Shown piece after piece: positions 19,341 through 28,152 of a DNA stretch of 49,573 bases (position 1 is its first letter; every line of letters begins with the position of its first letter). The stretch is taken from NCBI RefSeq assembly GCF_021729145.1, contig NZ_JAJSLW010000003.1, forward strand, positions 325,231-374,803. The letters are read 5' to 3'. The notes below the pieces were generated by a model. The model was not told the DNA's origin and did not search any database. It worked only from the letters and a program-made list of their open reading frames with translations. This stretch comes from Membranihabitans maritimus (GTDB lineage: Bacteria; Bacteroidota; Bacteroidia; Chitinophagales; Saprospiraceae). Position numbers and translations under genes: made by a program.

Positions 19341-21071
19341 ATGAATAAAATTATTTTCTGCATAGTAATCTGGCTTTCTTCTTACACTCCTTTATTATGT
19401 CAAGGTAAAATTGATAGTGCTGTGTTGAAAAGATTTGATCTTGAAGATACCGTTTCTTGCTTTCTAATATTAGGGGAGCAGTTATCTACAATCAACATCC
19501 CGGAAGACTTAAACAAAATTCAAAAGGGCGAAATAGTATATGACACACTACTCCACATCGCCCAATCCAGCCAGGTACCTATCATTCAATATCTTGAGGA
19601 ACATAGTATTAAATATCAATCCTTTTTTATAGTCAATACCATTTTAGTAAAAATTGATCTGACTCATTTACAGACAATTGTTCAATCTCCCTCAATATCA
19701 AGGGTTTTACCAGACTTCACCATCGCTGCTCCTCAAAATAGTAAAGGGGTTGATAACAGGTCAACAGCCTACCTGAATTGGGCCATTGAGAGAATAAGGG
19801 CTGATTCTGTGTGGGCTAGAAACATAACAGGGCAAAATACGGTCATAGGAGGCCAGGATACAGGATATGAATGGGACCATTATTTATTGAAATCCAAATA
19901 CAGGGGGTACCAATCCGAAAATAAAGTAGAACATGCTTACCATTGGTTCGATGCCATAACGGAAGCCAATGCATTGCACGGAGATACGGTAATTACCGAT
20001 TCGACTAATCCATGTGGCTTTTCAGCCAAGGAACCTTGTGACGATAATGGACATGGTACCCATACCATGGGAATCATGCTCGGATCTTCCGGAAATCAAT
20101 ATTCTGGAATAGCCCCAGACGCTAAATGGGTGGGTACCAGAGTTATGGACCGGGGATACGGGCAATTATCTACTTATTTATCAGGTTTGCAATGGTTTAT
20201 GGCGCCCTCCGACACTAACCAGCATAACCCGGACCCTTCTTTGGCACCGCATGTTATCAATAACAGTTGGGCCTGTCCCGTAATAGAAGGTTGTAATGTT
20301 AGGAACTACTGGATGCTGGATACGGCTATTTCCAGGCTAAACCAATCGGGGGTATTTGTTGTTACATCTGCAGGAAATGAAGGAAGGGAAGGATGTAATT
20401 CTTTAAAAAACCCTCCTGCTATTTTTAAAAGCGGATTTACAGTGGGTACCACCAATAGAAACGATAGTATAGCAGATTTTAGCAGTAAAGGTAGTTGGCC
20501 TTTTGACTTTGTAAAACCGGAGGTAGTAGCGCCCGGTGTAGCTATTAATTCCGCATACCTAAACGGAACAACTAGGTCGCTTTCAGGAACAAGCATGTCC
20601 GGACCTGTCGTAGCAGGTATAGTATCTTTAATGATTTCAGCTAATCCGGATTTAGCCGGTAAAATAAAAACTATCAGGCAAATCCTTCTAAAAAGTACGG
20701 TACCAATCACAGAAAATGCCTGTGGTCCCCAGGAAATACCTAATCCGGTGTATGGATACGGTCGAATTGATGCTTTACTGGCCGTTCAAAATGCCATGAA
20801 AATTCAGACCCCCCTGACGGATATCGCCAAAGAACCTGCTTTGAAAATGTATCCCAACCCGGTTTCTTCCCAGTTTCATATTAGTTTGGGTAGCGTACAC
20901 CACCTTGTCGAAATTCAAATAATGAATATTAATGGCCAGGTAATGGTCACACAAAAAAAGAGAAATATTCGTGAATTCACCGTGAATACAGAAACCTTAA
21001 AAAGCGGTATATATTTTGTGTCAATTAAATTCGATAATAAATCCGAAGTGAAAAAATTAATTAAATTGTAA
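19341..21071 (+). CDS. S8 (subtilisin-like) serine peptidase with T9SS sorting domain
   Basis: This secreted endopeptidase has the catalytic triad Asp173 (GGQDTGY), His238 (NGHGTHTMG) and Ser418 (SGTSMSGP), with oxyanion Asn346 in SAGNEG. I chose ATG19341 because it gives a normal signal peptide (MNKIIFCIVIW...LCQG); an in-frame ATG at 19296 would put 15 extra residues in front. Residues about 25-130 look like a propeptide. The last 80 residues (KMYPNPVSSQFHISL to KKLIKL) are a type A T9SS sorting domain, so export to the surface or medium is expected. A terminator-like hairpin follows directly. Confidence 0.92.
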   Translation: MNKIIFCIVIWLSSYTPLLCQGKIDSAVLKRFDLEDTVSCFLILGEQLSTINIPEDLNKIQKGEIVYDTLLHIAQSSQVPIIQYLEEHSIKYQSFFIVNTILVKIDLTHLQTIVQSPSISRVLPDFTIAAPQNSKGVDNRSTAYLNWAIERIRADSVWARNITGQNTVIGGQDTGYEWDHYLLKSKYRGYQSENKVEHAYHWFDAITEANALHGDTVITDSTNPCGFSAKEPCDDNGHGTHTMGIMLGSSGNQYSGIAPDAKWVGTRVMDRGYGQLSTYLSGLQWFMAPSDTNQHNPDPSLAPHVINNSWACPVIEGCNVRNYWMLDTAISRLNQSGVFVVTSAGNEGREGCNSLKNPPAIFKSGFTVGTTNRNDSIADFSSKGSWPFDFVKPEVVAPGVAINSAYLNGTTRSLSGTSMSGPVVAGIVSLMISANPDLAGKIKTIRQILLKSTVPITENACGPQEIPNPVYGYGRIDALLAVQNAMKIQTPLTDIAKEPALKMYPNPVSSQFHISLGSVHHLVEIQIMNINGQVMVTQKKRNIREFTVNTETLKSGIYFVSIKFDNKSEVKKLIKL

Positions 21072-21072
21072 A

Positions 21073-21094
21073 TTGGGCATTATCCCAAAGTTTT
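21073..21094 (+). terminator. terminator-like hairpin after subtilase gene
   Basis: ttggg (21073-21077) pairs with cccaa (21084-21088) across a 6-nt loop, with TTTT at 21091-21094, two bases after the stop codon. The stem is short. It suggests the next gene has its own promoter in 21095-21151. Confidence 0.35.
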
Positions 21095-21151
21095 ATGCAA
21101 ATGGTTCGTTAATCATTTCTACATGGGAATTCCAAAAACAGAAAAAGTGAT

Positions 21152-24100
21152 ATGCTAAACTCACTACATCATATTAATCCCCTTATAACTACTCATGAAA
21201 GCCGCAAGTGGGTCAACCATTTGGTTTTTCTTATCCCTCTATTATTATTGAACCTTAAAGGAATAAGCCAACAAATTTATCAGCGAACTAACGAAGACAT
21301 TTGGGTCGATTCAATTTACAATAATTTATCCATAGAAGAAAGAGTAGGACAATTATTCATGATAAGGGCACATTCCGATAAAGGCCCGGATCATATTCAA
21401 TCGGTTATCAGACAAATTAAGAAATACAATGTTGGCGGGCTCTGTTTCTTTCAGGGAACTCCCACAGCCCAAATTAAACTGGTAAATCAATACCAGGATC
21501 TTGCTAATATTCCCCTTTTCATTTCGATGGATGCCGAATGGGGGCCAGCCATGCGGTTTAGTAAAAACACAGTAAAATATCCCCGGCAATTAATGCTTGG
21601 GGCGATCCAGGACAATGAACTGATCTACGATTTCGGGAAAGAAGTTGCCCGGGAATTAAAGCTTGTAGGTACCAATATCAATTTTGCTCCCGTAGTAGAC
21701 ATCAACAATAATCCCAAGAATCCGGTAATCAATGACCGTTCTTTTGGAGAGGACAAATACAATGTTACCGCCAAAGGATATATGTACATGAAAGGGATGC
21801 AGGATCACGGTATATTGGCCTGTGCCAAACATTTTCCGGGACACGGGGATACGGACATCGACTCCCACAAAGAACTCCCAGTAATCAATCACGATATGGA
21901 TCGATTAAAAGATATAGAATTATACCCATTTTCTGCTTTGGCAAAAACGGATCTGGCCGGGGTAATGATTGCCCATCTCAACATACCAGCACTTGATGAC
22001 CGGAAAAATATACCCACTACGTTATCATACAACACGGTTACAAATCTATTAAAAGACACATTGGGTTTCAAAGGACTAATATTTACAGACGCTTTGGAAA
22101 TGCAGGGAGTAAGTAAATATTGGCCCAATGGTGAGGTAGAGCTCAAAGCTTTCGAAGCAGGTAATGATCTTCTGTTATTACCTAATGATCTTGGAGTTGC
22201 AGTTGAAAAACTTACCAATGCCGTTAGAAATAATGAAATTGACAAATCCAGGTTGGAACACAGTGTAAAAAAAATACTCAGGTATAAATATAAAATAGGG
22301 TTGAACAAAAAACCATCTCCCCTCTCTGCTGAAAGTATTGACAAAAAATTGGTTAGTGATACTGCTGTCAACCTCAAAAGGGACCTGATAAAAAACGCTA
22401 TTACCCTCGTCAGGGACCAGCAAGAATTAATTCCTTTGGAAGGTGGGAAAGAATACATTAACCTTGCATTGGGAATATCTTCGGATAATCCTTTTCAAAC
22501 CAACATACGCAAATTTTCAGGGACCCGGATCATACACCTCCCTGATGACAGTAAATTTTCTAATGTCAGGCAGGCTATTGACGATTATGAAAAAAGACCA
22601 ACCTATATAATTAGCATACACGATATGTCAAGGTATGACAGTAGAAATTTTGGTATCTCAAAAAATCAAATAGACTTCATAAATGGTATTGCTGAAGAAA
22701 ATGATGTGATGCTTATCTTATTCGGAAGCCCTTACTCTGCAAAGTTTTTTGACAACATTAAAACACTGGTTATTGGGTACAATGAAGATCCTTTCACCCA
22801 GGAATCCGTCGCTGAAGCCTTATTTGGGAAAGGTCAATTTCGAGGAAAACTACCGGTGACAGCTTCTCCTATAAGTCCATTTAATCAAGGTATTTCTACC
22901 GCAATGCACAAGGTTCTCCAATTTGGCTTACCGGAATCGGTGGGATTTGAGGGCAGGATACTCAACAAAAAGATTGATTCACTGGTGGAATTGGGGATGA
23001 AAGAAAAAGCTTTTCCGGGATGTGAAATCCTTGTGGCTAAAAACAACTACATTGTTTACCAAAAATCATTTGGGTACCATACTTATGACCACAGTCGTGA
23101 GGTAAATGTCAATGATCTCTATGACCTCGCAAGTGTGACAAAAATAGCAGCTGCTACGATGGCAGTAATGAAATTATTTGAATCCGGACGAATATCACTG
23201 GATGACCCTATAGGTAATTACCTCCCAACGGCGGTCGGAACGAACAAAGCAAATCTCACCCTGAGGGATATTATGGCCCATCGCGCAGGTCTCAAACCAT
23301 GGATCCCATTCTATAAAGAAACAATGGAAGGAGGCAAAATAGCGCTTCCCTCCCGAAAATATTACAGGACCGAACGTTCTGATTCCTTTTCAATACAGGT
23401 TTGCGATAATTTATTTATTCGAAATGATTATCCTGATACTATTTACCAATTGATTCTAGAAAGTCCATTGAGAAGATCGACCAATTACAAATATAGTGAT
23501 CTGGGCTTTTATTTAATTGCCAAAATTGTCGAAAACATTACAGGAAAGAACCTGGATACATTTGTTAAAGATGAAATTTATACCCCTTTGGGAATGCATT
23601 ACACTACCTTTCAGCCTTATAATTATTTTGCAAAAGAAGCCATCGTTCCCACTGAGGTAGATCACTATTTTCGCAATAAACTAGTTCACGGTTTTGTACA
23701 CGATATGGGAGCCGCCATGCTCGATGGGATCAGCGGTCATGCAGGATTATTCTCTAATTCCAAAGACCTGGCGATACTTCTGCAGATGTTGCTCAATGAT
23801 GGCACCTATTCCGGAATTCAAATTTTCAACCCCCAGACTATAGAAACCTTTACAACGCGTCATCCCGATGACTCCCGAAGAGCTATTGGTTTTGACATGA
23901 AAAACCTAAAAGCATCTCCCAAAAATACGAATGTAGCCGCCTTGGCAAGTGACGATACCTTTGGGCACTATGGATTTACCGGAACTGCCATCTGGGCTGA
24001 CCCTGCCTATGATTTAATTTATGTATTTCTTTCCAATCGCACCTACCCCAATTACCCAAATCGACCGAATTTATTAAGTTTACACAATTATAGGTCTAAG

Positions 24101-24163
24101 ATCCAAAACGTTCTGTATGAGAGTTTGGGACTCGACAAAGAAATTCCTGATATAAGCCAATAA
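21152..24163 (+). CDS. fusion: NagZ-type GH3 beta-N-acetylglucosaminidase plus serine hydrolase (beta-lactamase fold)
   Basis: The 1003-aa exported protein joins two enzymes. The GH3 half (about 48-600) carries the NagZ motif KHFPGHGDTDIDSH (226-239, with the Asp-His dyad) and the probable nucleophile Asp313 in FTDALEMQG. A degenerate GH3 C-domain follows. The C-terminal part (about 610-990) is a class C beta-lactamase/PBP-like domain with SVTK (Ser661, Lys664) and YSD (Tyr781) in place of YxN. Both point to peptidoglycan fragments: the first cuts GlcNAc-anhMurNAc or related bonds, the second may act on stem peptides or esters. The N-terminus has an unusually long n-region before the hydrophobic core (residues 23-36). 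The next gene starts immediately after the stop. Confidence 0.92.
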   Translation: MLNSLHHINPLITTHESRKWVNHLVFLIPLLLLNLKGISQQIYQRTNEDIWVDSIYNNLSIEERVGQLFMIRAHSDKGPDHIQSVIRQIKKYNVGGLCFFQGTPTAQIKLVNQYQDLANIPLFISMDAEWGPAMRFSKNTVKYPRQLMLGAIQDNELIYDFGKEVARELKLVGTNINFAPVVDINNNPKNPVINDRSFGEDKYNVTAKGYMYMKGMQDHGILACAKHFPGHGDTDIDSHKELPVINHDMDRLKDIELYPFSALAKTDLAGVMIAHLNIPALDDRKNIPTTLSYNTVTNLLKDTLGFKGLIFTDALEMQGVSKYWPNGEVELKAFEAGNDLLLLPNDLGVAVEKLTNAVRNNEIDKSRLEHSVKKILRYKYKIGLNKKPSPLSAESIDKKLVSDTAVNLKRDLIKNAITLVRDQQELIPLEGGKEYINLALGISSDNPFQTNIRKFSGTRIIHLPDDSKFSNVRQAIDDYEKRPTYIISIHDMSRYDSRNFGISKNQIDFINGIAEENDVMLILFGSPYSAKFFDNIKTLVIGYNEDPFTQESVAEALFGKGQFRGKLPVTASPISPFNQGISTAMHKVLQFGLPESVGFEGRILNKKIDSLVELGMKEKAFPGCEILVAKNNYIVYQKSFGYHTYDHSREVNVNDLYDLASVTKIAAATMAVMKLFESGRISLDDPIGNYLPTAVGTNKANLTLRDIMAHRAGLKPWIPFYKETMEGGKIALPSRKYYRTERSDSFSIQVCDNLFIRNDYPDTIYQLILESPLRRSTNYKYSDLGFYLIAKIVENITGKNLDTFVKDEIYTPLGMHYTTFQPYNYFAKEAIVPTEVDHYFRNKLVHGFVHDMGAAMLDGISGHAGLFSNSKDLAILLQMLLNDGTYSGIQIFNPQTIETFTTRHPDDSRRAIGFDMKNLKASPKNTNVAALASDDTFGHYGFTGTAIWADPAYDLIYVFLSNRTYPNYPNRPNLLSLHNYRSKIQNVLYESLGLDKEIPDISQ

Positions 24164-25387
24164 ATGTCACTATCAAATAGTATAGCCTGGAAATATTTTT
24201 TTAAAAGGAAAAACAACCACTTTATCAATTATATAAGTGGGTTGAGTATTCTCGGTTTAACGATTGGCATTACGGCCCTACTACTAGTTAATTCTGTTTT
24301 CAACGGGTTTGAAGACGTACTTCTCAAAATGTTTAGTCGTACCAATCCCGACCTTGAGATAGAACCCATTGTTGGCAAAACTTTTGAAATACCTCCTACA
24401 ACTATAGATCAACTTTACGAGATTGAAGGAATCGAATCGGTGAGTCCGGTAGTGCGCGAAACGGTATTATTTGAATATGAAAACACCAACCTGGTAGGGC
24501 AATTAATAGGTGTCCCCGTTGACTACTTCCAAACCGTTGATCTGACTCCTTTCAAATCCCTGGGAGAACTGGAATTACAAGTGGACGGCACAGACCATAT
24601 AATTCTCGGTGATAATTTAAAAAGAAATTTGGGCGTAATTATTAACGACCCATTTAGAACTGTTCAGACATACTATCCCAATAATGAAAAAAATACCTTT
24701 CTTGGCAGGCAGTTACTTAAAAAACAAAGTATCTCGCCAATTGGATCTTACAGTGCCATTCAAGCAGGTGGTTCCAATAACGCTTATGCTCCGATTAATT
24801 ATGTAAAGCGGTTATTAAACTATGTAAGCAATGAATATTCCGCTATTGAGATTAAATTAAACGAATTTGCAGAGGATAAAATAGTCAAAAAGGAAATTTT
24901 CAATATACTATCAACAGATGATATTACTATTAAAAACCAATACCAGCAAGATGAAGACCTGTACAAACTCATGAATGTCGAAAAATGGGTTGGGTTTGCG
25001 GTAATGATTCTAACGATTATATTGATTGCATTTAACCTGGTAGGATGCATTTGGATGATCGTTATAGAGAAAAAAGATAATTTTAGAATTTTGAAAGCAA
25101 TGGGCGCGGAAAAGAAAGATATAAAAAAAATAGTTTTTAAACTCGGTGGGCTATACGGACTATCTGCTATTATTGTTGGAACTATTCTCACTATTATTAT
25201 TTATTTGTATCACAGCTACTTTGGATTGATAAGTATGGGAGAAGGATATATCGTCAATCAATATCCGGTACTTTTAGAGTGGCAGGATTTTGTCATTGCA
25301 TATTTGACTGTTCTAATCATTTGTTTTGTAGCCGCCTGGCCCGCAGCCCAACGCGCGGCAAATCTTACCTTTCGTGAGAAAAAATAA
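24164..25387 (+). CDS. LolC/LolE-family ABC transporter permease
   Basis: The 407-aa protein has an N-terminal transmembrane helix (about 24-45), a large periplasmic MacB-like domain (about 50-275) and three C-terminal helices (about 280-302, 325-350 and 370-392). This is the FtsX-type layout of lipoprotein-releasing permeases. The N-terminus (AWKYFFKRKNNHFINYISGLSI) matches LolE-like proteins. These sort lipoproteins to the outer membrane together with an ATPase LolD, which is not adjacent here. It starts directly after the TAA of the GH3 fusion, so the two are probably co-transcribed. Other FtsX-family permeases are possible but less likely. Confidence 0.88.
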   Translation: MSLSNSIAWKYFFKRKNNHFINYISGLSILGLTIGITALLLVNSVFNGFEDVLLKMFSRTNPDLEIEPIVGKTFEIPPTTIDQLYEIEGIESVSPVVRETVLFEYENTNLVGQLIGVPVDYFQTVDLTPFKSLGELELQVDGTDHIILGDNLKRNLGVIINDPFRTVQTYYPNNEKNTFLGRQLLKKQSISPIGSYSAIQAGGSNNAYAPINYVKRLLNYVSNEYSAIEIKLNEFAEDKIVKKEIFNILSTDDITIKNQYQQDEDLYKLMNVEKWVGFAVMILTIILIAFNLVGCIWMIVIEKKDNFRILKAMGAEKKDIKKIVFKLGGLYGLSAIIVGTILTIIIYLYHSYFGLISMGEGYIVNQYPVLLEWQDFVIAYLTVLIICFVAAWPAAQRAANLTFREKK

Positions 25388-25417
25388 TTTTATATTTGCA
25401 ATTTAAAATGAAGATGT

Positions 25418-25783
25418 ATGGAGAAGTGGCAAAAGGATTTTGAATGGCTTCGAATTCGCCATTTTGTAAAAGATTTGATGCAAAAAGATAAATTACCCGA
25501 TCTCAATAATATCTTACTTCTAATCGGAGTAAGGGAATACGGTCGCCCAAAGGCTAAATGGACCAAGGAAGAGAAACGTGACCTAATGAATGTTGCAGCC
25601 TTTACACTATTGGAAATGGAAGGATACTACCAATTTCACGGTCTGGATGAAGACGGTTGGCCACATTTTAACATGATAAAACCATTTGATATGAAAGGAG
25701 TTAAAAATCAAGAGGAATGGTTAAAAAGGCAAATAATCAAATATTTTAATCAAAATGTTTTTGACGATGCAAATGCAAATTAA
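25418..25783 (+). CDS. conserved-looking cytoplasmic protein, unknown function
   Basis: The 121-aa protein is rich in charged and aromatic residues (EKWQKDFEWLRIRHFVKD, YGRPKAKWTKEEKRDLMN, GLDEDGWPHFNMIKPFD). It has no signal peptide or membrane helix. It resembles small uncharacterised Bacteroidota proteins, but I cannot name a family. It lies between the Lol-type permease and the cyclophilin genes and overlaps the latter by about ten bases, which supports translation. Confidence 0.7.
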   Translation: MEKWQKDFEWLRIRHFVKDLMQKDKLPDLNNILLLIGVREYGRPKAKWTKEEKRDLMNVAAFTLLEMEGYYQFHGLDEDGWPHFNMIKPFDMKGVKNQEEWLKRQIIKYFNQNVFDDANAN

Positions 25784-26435
25784 ATCCCTTGCTATAATAG
25801 TCTTGATTGCTTTCTTTTTTTCATGTTCAAGTGAGTCCACTCCTACGTATAAAATTTATACAGAGTACGGTGATATTTACATCCAACTTTACGAGGAAAC
25901 TCATAAATACAAAGAAAATTTTACCGAGTTAGCCGATAAAGGATTTTACGATAGTTTACTTTTTCACAGAATACTTCCAGGGATGATAATTCAAGGTGGA
26001 GATCCCACATCCAGGAATGCACCGAAAGGAAAATTTCTCGGGCAGGGCGATGTCGACTATACTATTCCGGGAGACTTTCGCTATGTACATACACGAGGTG
26101 CTATTTCCGCTGCAAGAAAACCCAATTCAGTTAATCCGGATAAAAAATCATCAGGTTCACAATTTTTTATAGTTTTGGGGAATGATGTCAACGACGGCAT
26201 GTTGGACAAGATTGAAAAAGATAGAAATTTTGAATATTCGGTTGAACAGCGTAAACTGTACAAGTTAATTGGAGGGATTCCACAATTTGATAAAGAATAT
26301 TCAGTATTTGGAGAAGTGATATCCGGGCTGGATGTAGTTGAGAAAATCTCTCAGTTGCGAAGGGACCCCAATGACAGACCCGTTGAAGATGTTATAATGA
26401 AAATTGAAGTAGCGAATGAAGGAAATATTCAATAA
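25773..26435 (+). CDS. cyclophilin-type peptidyl-prolyl isomerase, lipoprotein
   Basis: This protein accelerates prolyl cis-trans isomerisation, probably on periplasmic or outer-membrane proteins. A signal peptide ends in FFFSCSS, giving a lipidated Cys. The cyclophilin fold has FHRILPGMIIQGGDP (catalytic Arg in FHR), GAISAAR and SGSQFFIVLG. I prefer ATG25773, but ATG25755 or 25767 are equally open. The length, about 220 aa, exceeds minimal cyclophilins because of an insertion near the C-terminus (MLDKIEKDRNFEYSVEQRK). The gene overlaps the next cyclophilin by 20 bases, so they look like tandem paralogues. Confidence 0.92.
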   Translation: MQIKSLAIIVLIAFFFSCSSESTPTYKIYTEYGDIYIQLYEETHKYKENFTELADKGFYDSLLFHRILPGMIIQGGDPTSRNAPKGKFLGQGDVDYTIPGDFRYVHTRGAISAARKPNSVNPDKKSSGSQFFIVLGNDVNDGMLDKIEKDRNFEYSVEQRKLYKLIGGIPQFDKEYSVFGEVISGLDVVEKISQLRRDPNDRPVEDVIMKIEVANEGNIQ

Positions 26436-27312
26436 TTTACTTTGGGTGCTGGTCCTTGGATTAAGTATTTCGGCTTGTAACCGACCCGTTTCGAGATTTA
26501 CAACATCCTCCGACGAAGTTTCTGCTCCTGCAACAATTCATTTCAACAATGAATCCAAAAATGCTGACTTCTATTTATGGTATTTTGGCGACGGAGACTC
26601 CAGTTTCCTTGCGAACCCGGAGCATACATATTACAAGCCCGGCGACTACAAAGTTATTCTCCAATCCATTAAAGAAGGAAAAGCTAATACCCGACATAAA
26701 AAAATTACAATAACTTCACCAACATTTTCTATGATAGAAATTCAAACAAAATTTGGCAATATGATTGTCAAATTATACGACGACACCCCTGAACACAAAG
26801 AAAACTTCCTGGAACTTACCCGTGAGGGGTTTTATAATGACCTACTTTTTCACAGAGTCATAGACGGCTTTATGATCCAGGGTGGAGATCCGGATTCCAG
26901 AGACGCACCAGAGAATAAAAGGTTGGGCTCAGGAGGTCCGGGATATCAGATCTCTTCAGAAATTGAAGCGGGGCATCGGCATTTTAAAGGAGCCCTGGCC
27001 GCTGCTCGAAAAGGGGATATGGTAAATCCCGAAAAAGAATCTTCGGGTTCACAGTTTTATATTGTTCATGGGACCATACCTTCAGAAGACGACCTGAAAA
27101 TGTTTCAAAGAAGAAATAAATTGGATTATTCTGACGAAGAAATGGAACAATATTTAGAGGCTGGAGGAACCCCCTTTTTAGATGGTCAATACACTGTTTT
27201 TGGCCAGGTGATCAAAGGCCTGGAAGTAATTGATAAAATAGCCAAATCCAATACGGACAATGCCGACCGACCGGCCGAAAACATCAAAATGCAAATTGTC
27301 GAAATAAAATAA
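26416..27312 (+). CDS. PKD domain plus cyclophilin peptidyl-prolyl isomerase, lipoprotein
   Basis: The 298-aa lipoprotein has a signal ending LSISAC. A PKD-like beta-sandwich (about 38-112) has the motif YLWYFGDGDSSFLANPEHTY and the strand GDYKVILQ. A cyclophilin domain (about 115-298) carries FHRVIDGFMIQGGDP and SGSQFYIVHG. It shares with the preceding gene the same insertion (LDYSDEEMEQYLEAGG), so the pair arose by duplication and this copy acquired or kept the PKD domain. The PKD domain could tether the isomerase to surface polysaccharide or protein. It overlaps the upstream gene by 20 nt. Confidence 0.9.
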   Translation: MKEIFNNLLWVLVLGLSISACNRPVSRFTTSSDEVSAPATIHFNNESKNADFYLWYFGDGDSSFLANPEHTYYKPGDYKVILQSIKEGKANTRHKKITITSPTFSMIEIQTKFGNMIVKLYDDTPEHKENFLELTREGFYNDLLFHRVIDGFMIQGGDPDSRDAPENKRLGSGGPGYQISSEIEAGHRHFKGALAAARKGDMVNPEKESSGSQFYIVHGTIPSEDDLKMFQRRNKLDYSDEEMEQYLEAGGTPFLDGQYTVFGQVIKGLEVIDKIAKSNTDNADRPAENIKMQIVEIK

Positions 27313-27316
27313 TAAA

Positions 27317-28075
27317 ATGGGAAAGCAAATATTGGGAATAGATATAGGTGGAACAGGAATAAAATTGGGAATTACAGATATAGAATCAGGTAAATTAATT
27401 ACCGAAAGATTTAAATACCTCACGCCGAAACCTGCCACCCCCGATGCAGTAGTATCTGTTATAAAAAAAGCCATAAATGAAAAATTCGAAGATTATTCGG
27501 GTCCTATTGGTTGCGGATTCCCTGCTATTATCAAAGACGGTGTAGCCCATTCAGCTACCAATGTTGACCAATCCTGGTTTAAATTGGATATTGAAAATTT
27601 TTTAAAGCAAGAACTCAATACGGAAGTTTTTGTAGCAAATGATGCCGATGTAGCAGGCTTTGCAGAAATTAACTATGGATCAGAAGAAATTAAAGATAAA
27701 GGATTAATCATTTTCCTAACTGTAGGTACCGGAATTGGGTCAGCCCTTTTCTATGACGGTGTCATGATCCCCAATTCAGAACTTGGACACCTTTGGTACA
27801 AAGACGATATTTACGAAAAGCATGTGTCCAACGTAGCTCGAAAACGAGATGATATAAAATGGTCGGAATGGGGCCAACGCTTCAACACCTATTTAAAACA
27901 CCTCGACCGCTTATTTTCGCCAAAAATGGTGATAATAGGTGGTGGCATCAGTAAAAAATTCCATAAATATTCCGAAGAATTTGACGTTGAATTTAAGGTT
28001 ATTCCTGCTTCTTTAAAAAATGAAGCCGGTGTGGTAGGCGCCTCTGTCTATGCGTACTCAAAATTTGAAGGATAA
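27317..28075 (+). CDS. ppgK: ROK family polyphosphate glucokinase
   Basis: The 252-aa ROK-fold kinase has the phosphate-1 motif GIDIGGTGIKLG near the N-terminus, the catalytic Asp in FVANDADVAG, the sugar-binding stretch LTVGTGIGSALFYDGVMIPN followed by ELGHL, and MVIIGGGISKK. The short length and the ELGHLWYKDD segment fit the polyphosphate/ATP-dependent glucokinase branch rather than the larger ROK sugar kinases. The zinc-binding Cys cluster of typical ROK repressor-kinases is absent. It starts five bases after the cyclophilin gene, so it probably shares the transcript. Whether polyphosphate or ATP is the donor cannot be decided here. Confidence 0.88.
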   Translation: MGKQILGIDIGGTGIKLGITDIESGKLITERFKYLTPKPATPDAVVSVIKKAINEKFEDYSGPIGCGFPAIIKDGVAHSATNVDQSWFKLDIENFLKQELNTEVFVANDADVAGFAEINYGSEEIKDKGLIIFLTVGTGIGSALFYDGVMIPNSELGHLWYKDDIYEKHVSNVARKRDDIKWSEWGQRFNTYLKHLDRLFSPKMVIIGGGISKKFHKYSEEFDVEFKVIPASLKNEAGVVGASVYAYSKFEG

Positions 28076-28132
28076 CACAACCCTTAATGCCAGGTCTATC
28101 GAAAACGGAATGTATTGGAAGGTGCTCTTGAG

Positions 28133-28151
28133 TACCCCCCTTTCAAGGGTA
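28133..28151. terminator. possible hairpin between convergent glucokinase and RND genes
   Basis: taccc (28133-28137) pairs with gggta (28147-28151), and an alternative ccct/aaggg stem lies inside. It sits just beyond the stop of the minus-strand RND gene. Weak candidate. Confidence 0.25.
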
Positions 28152-28152
28152 T

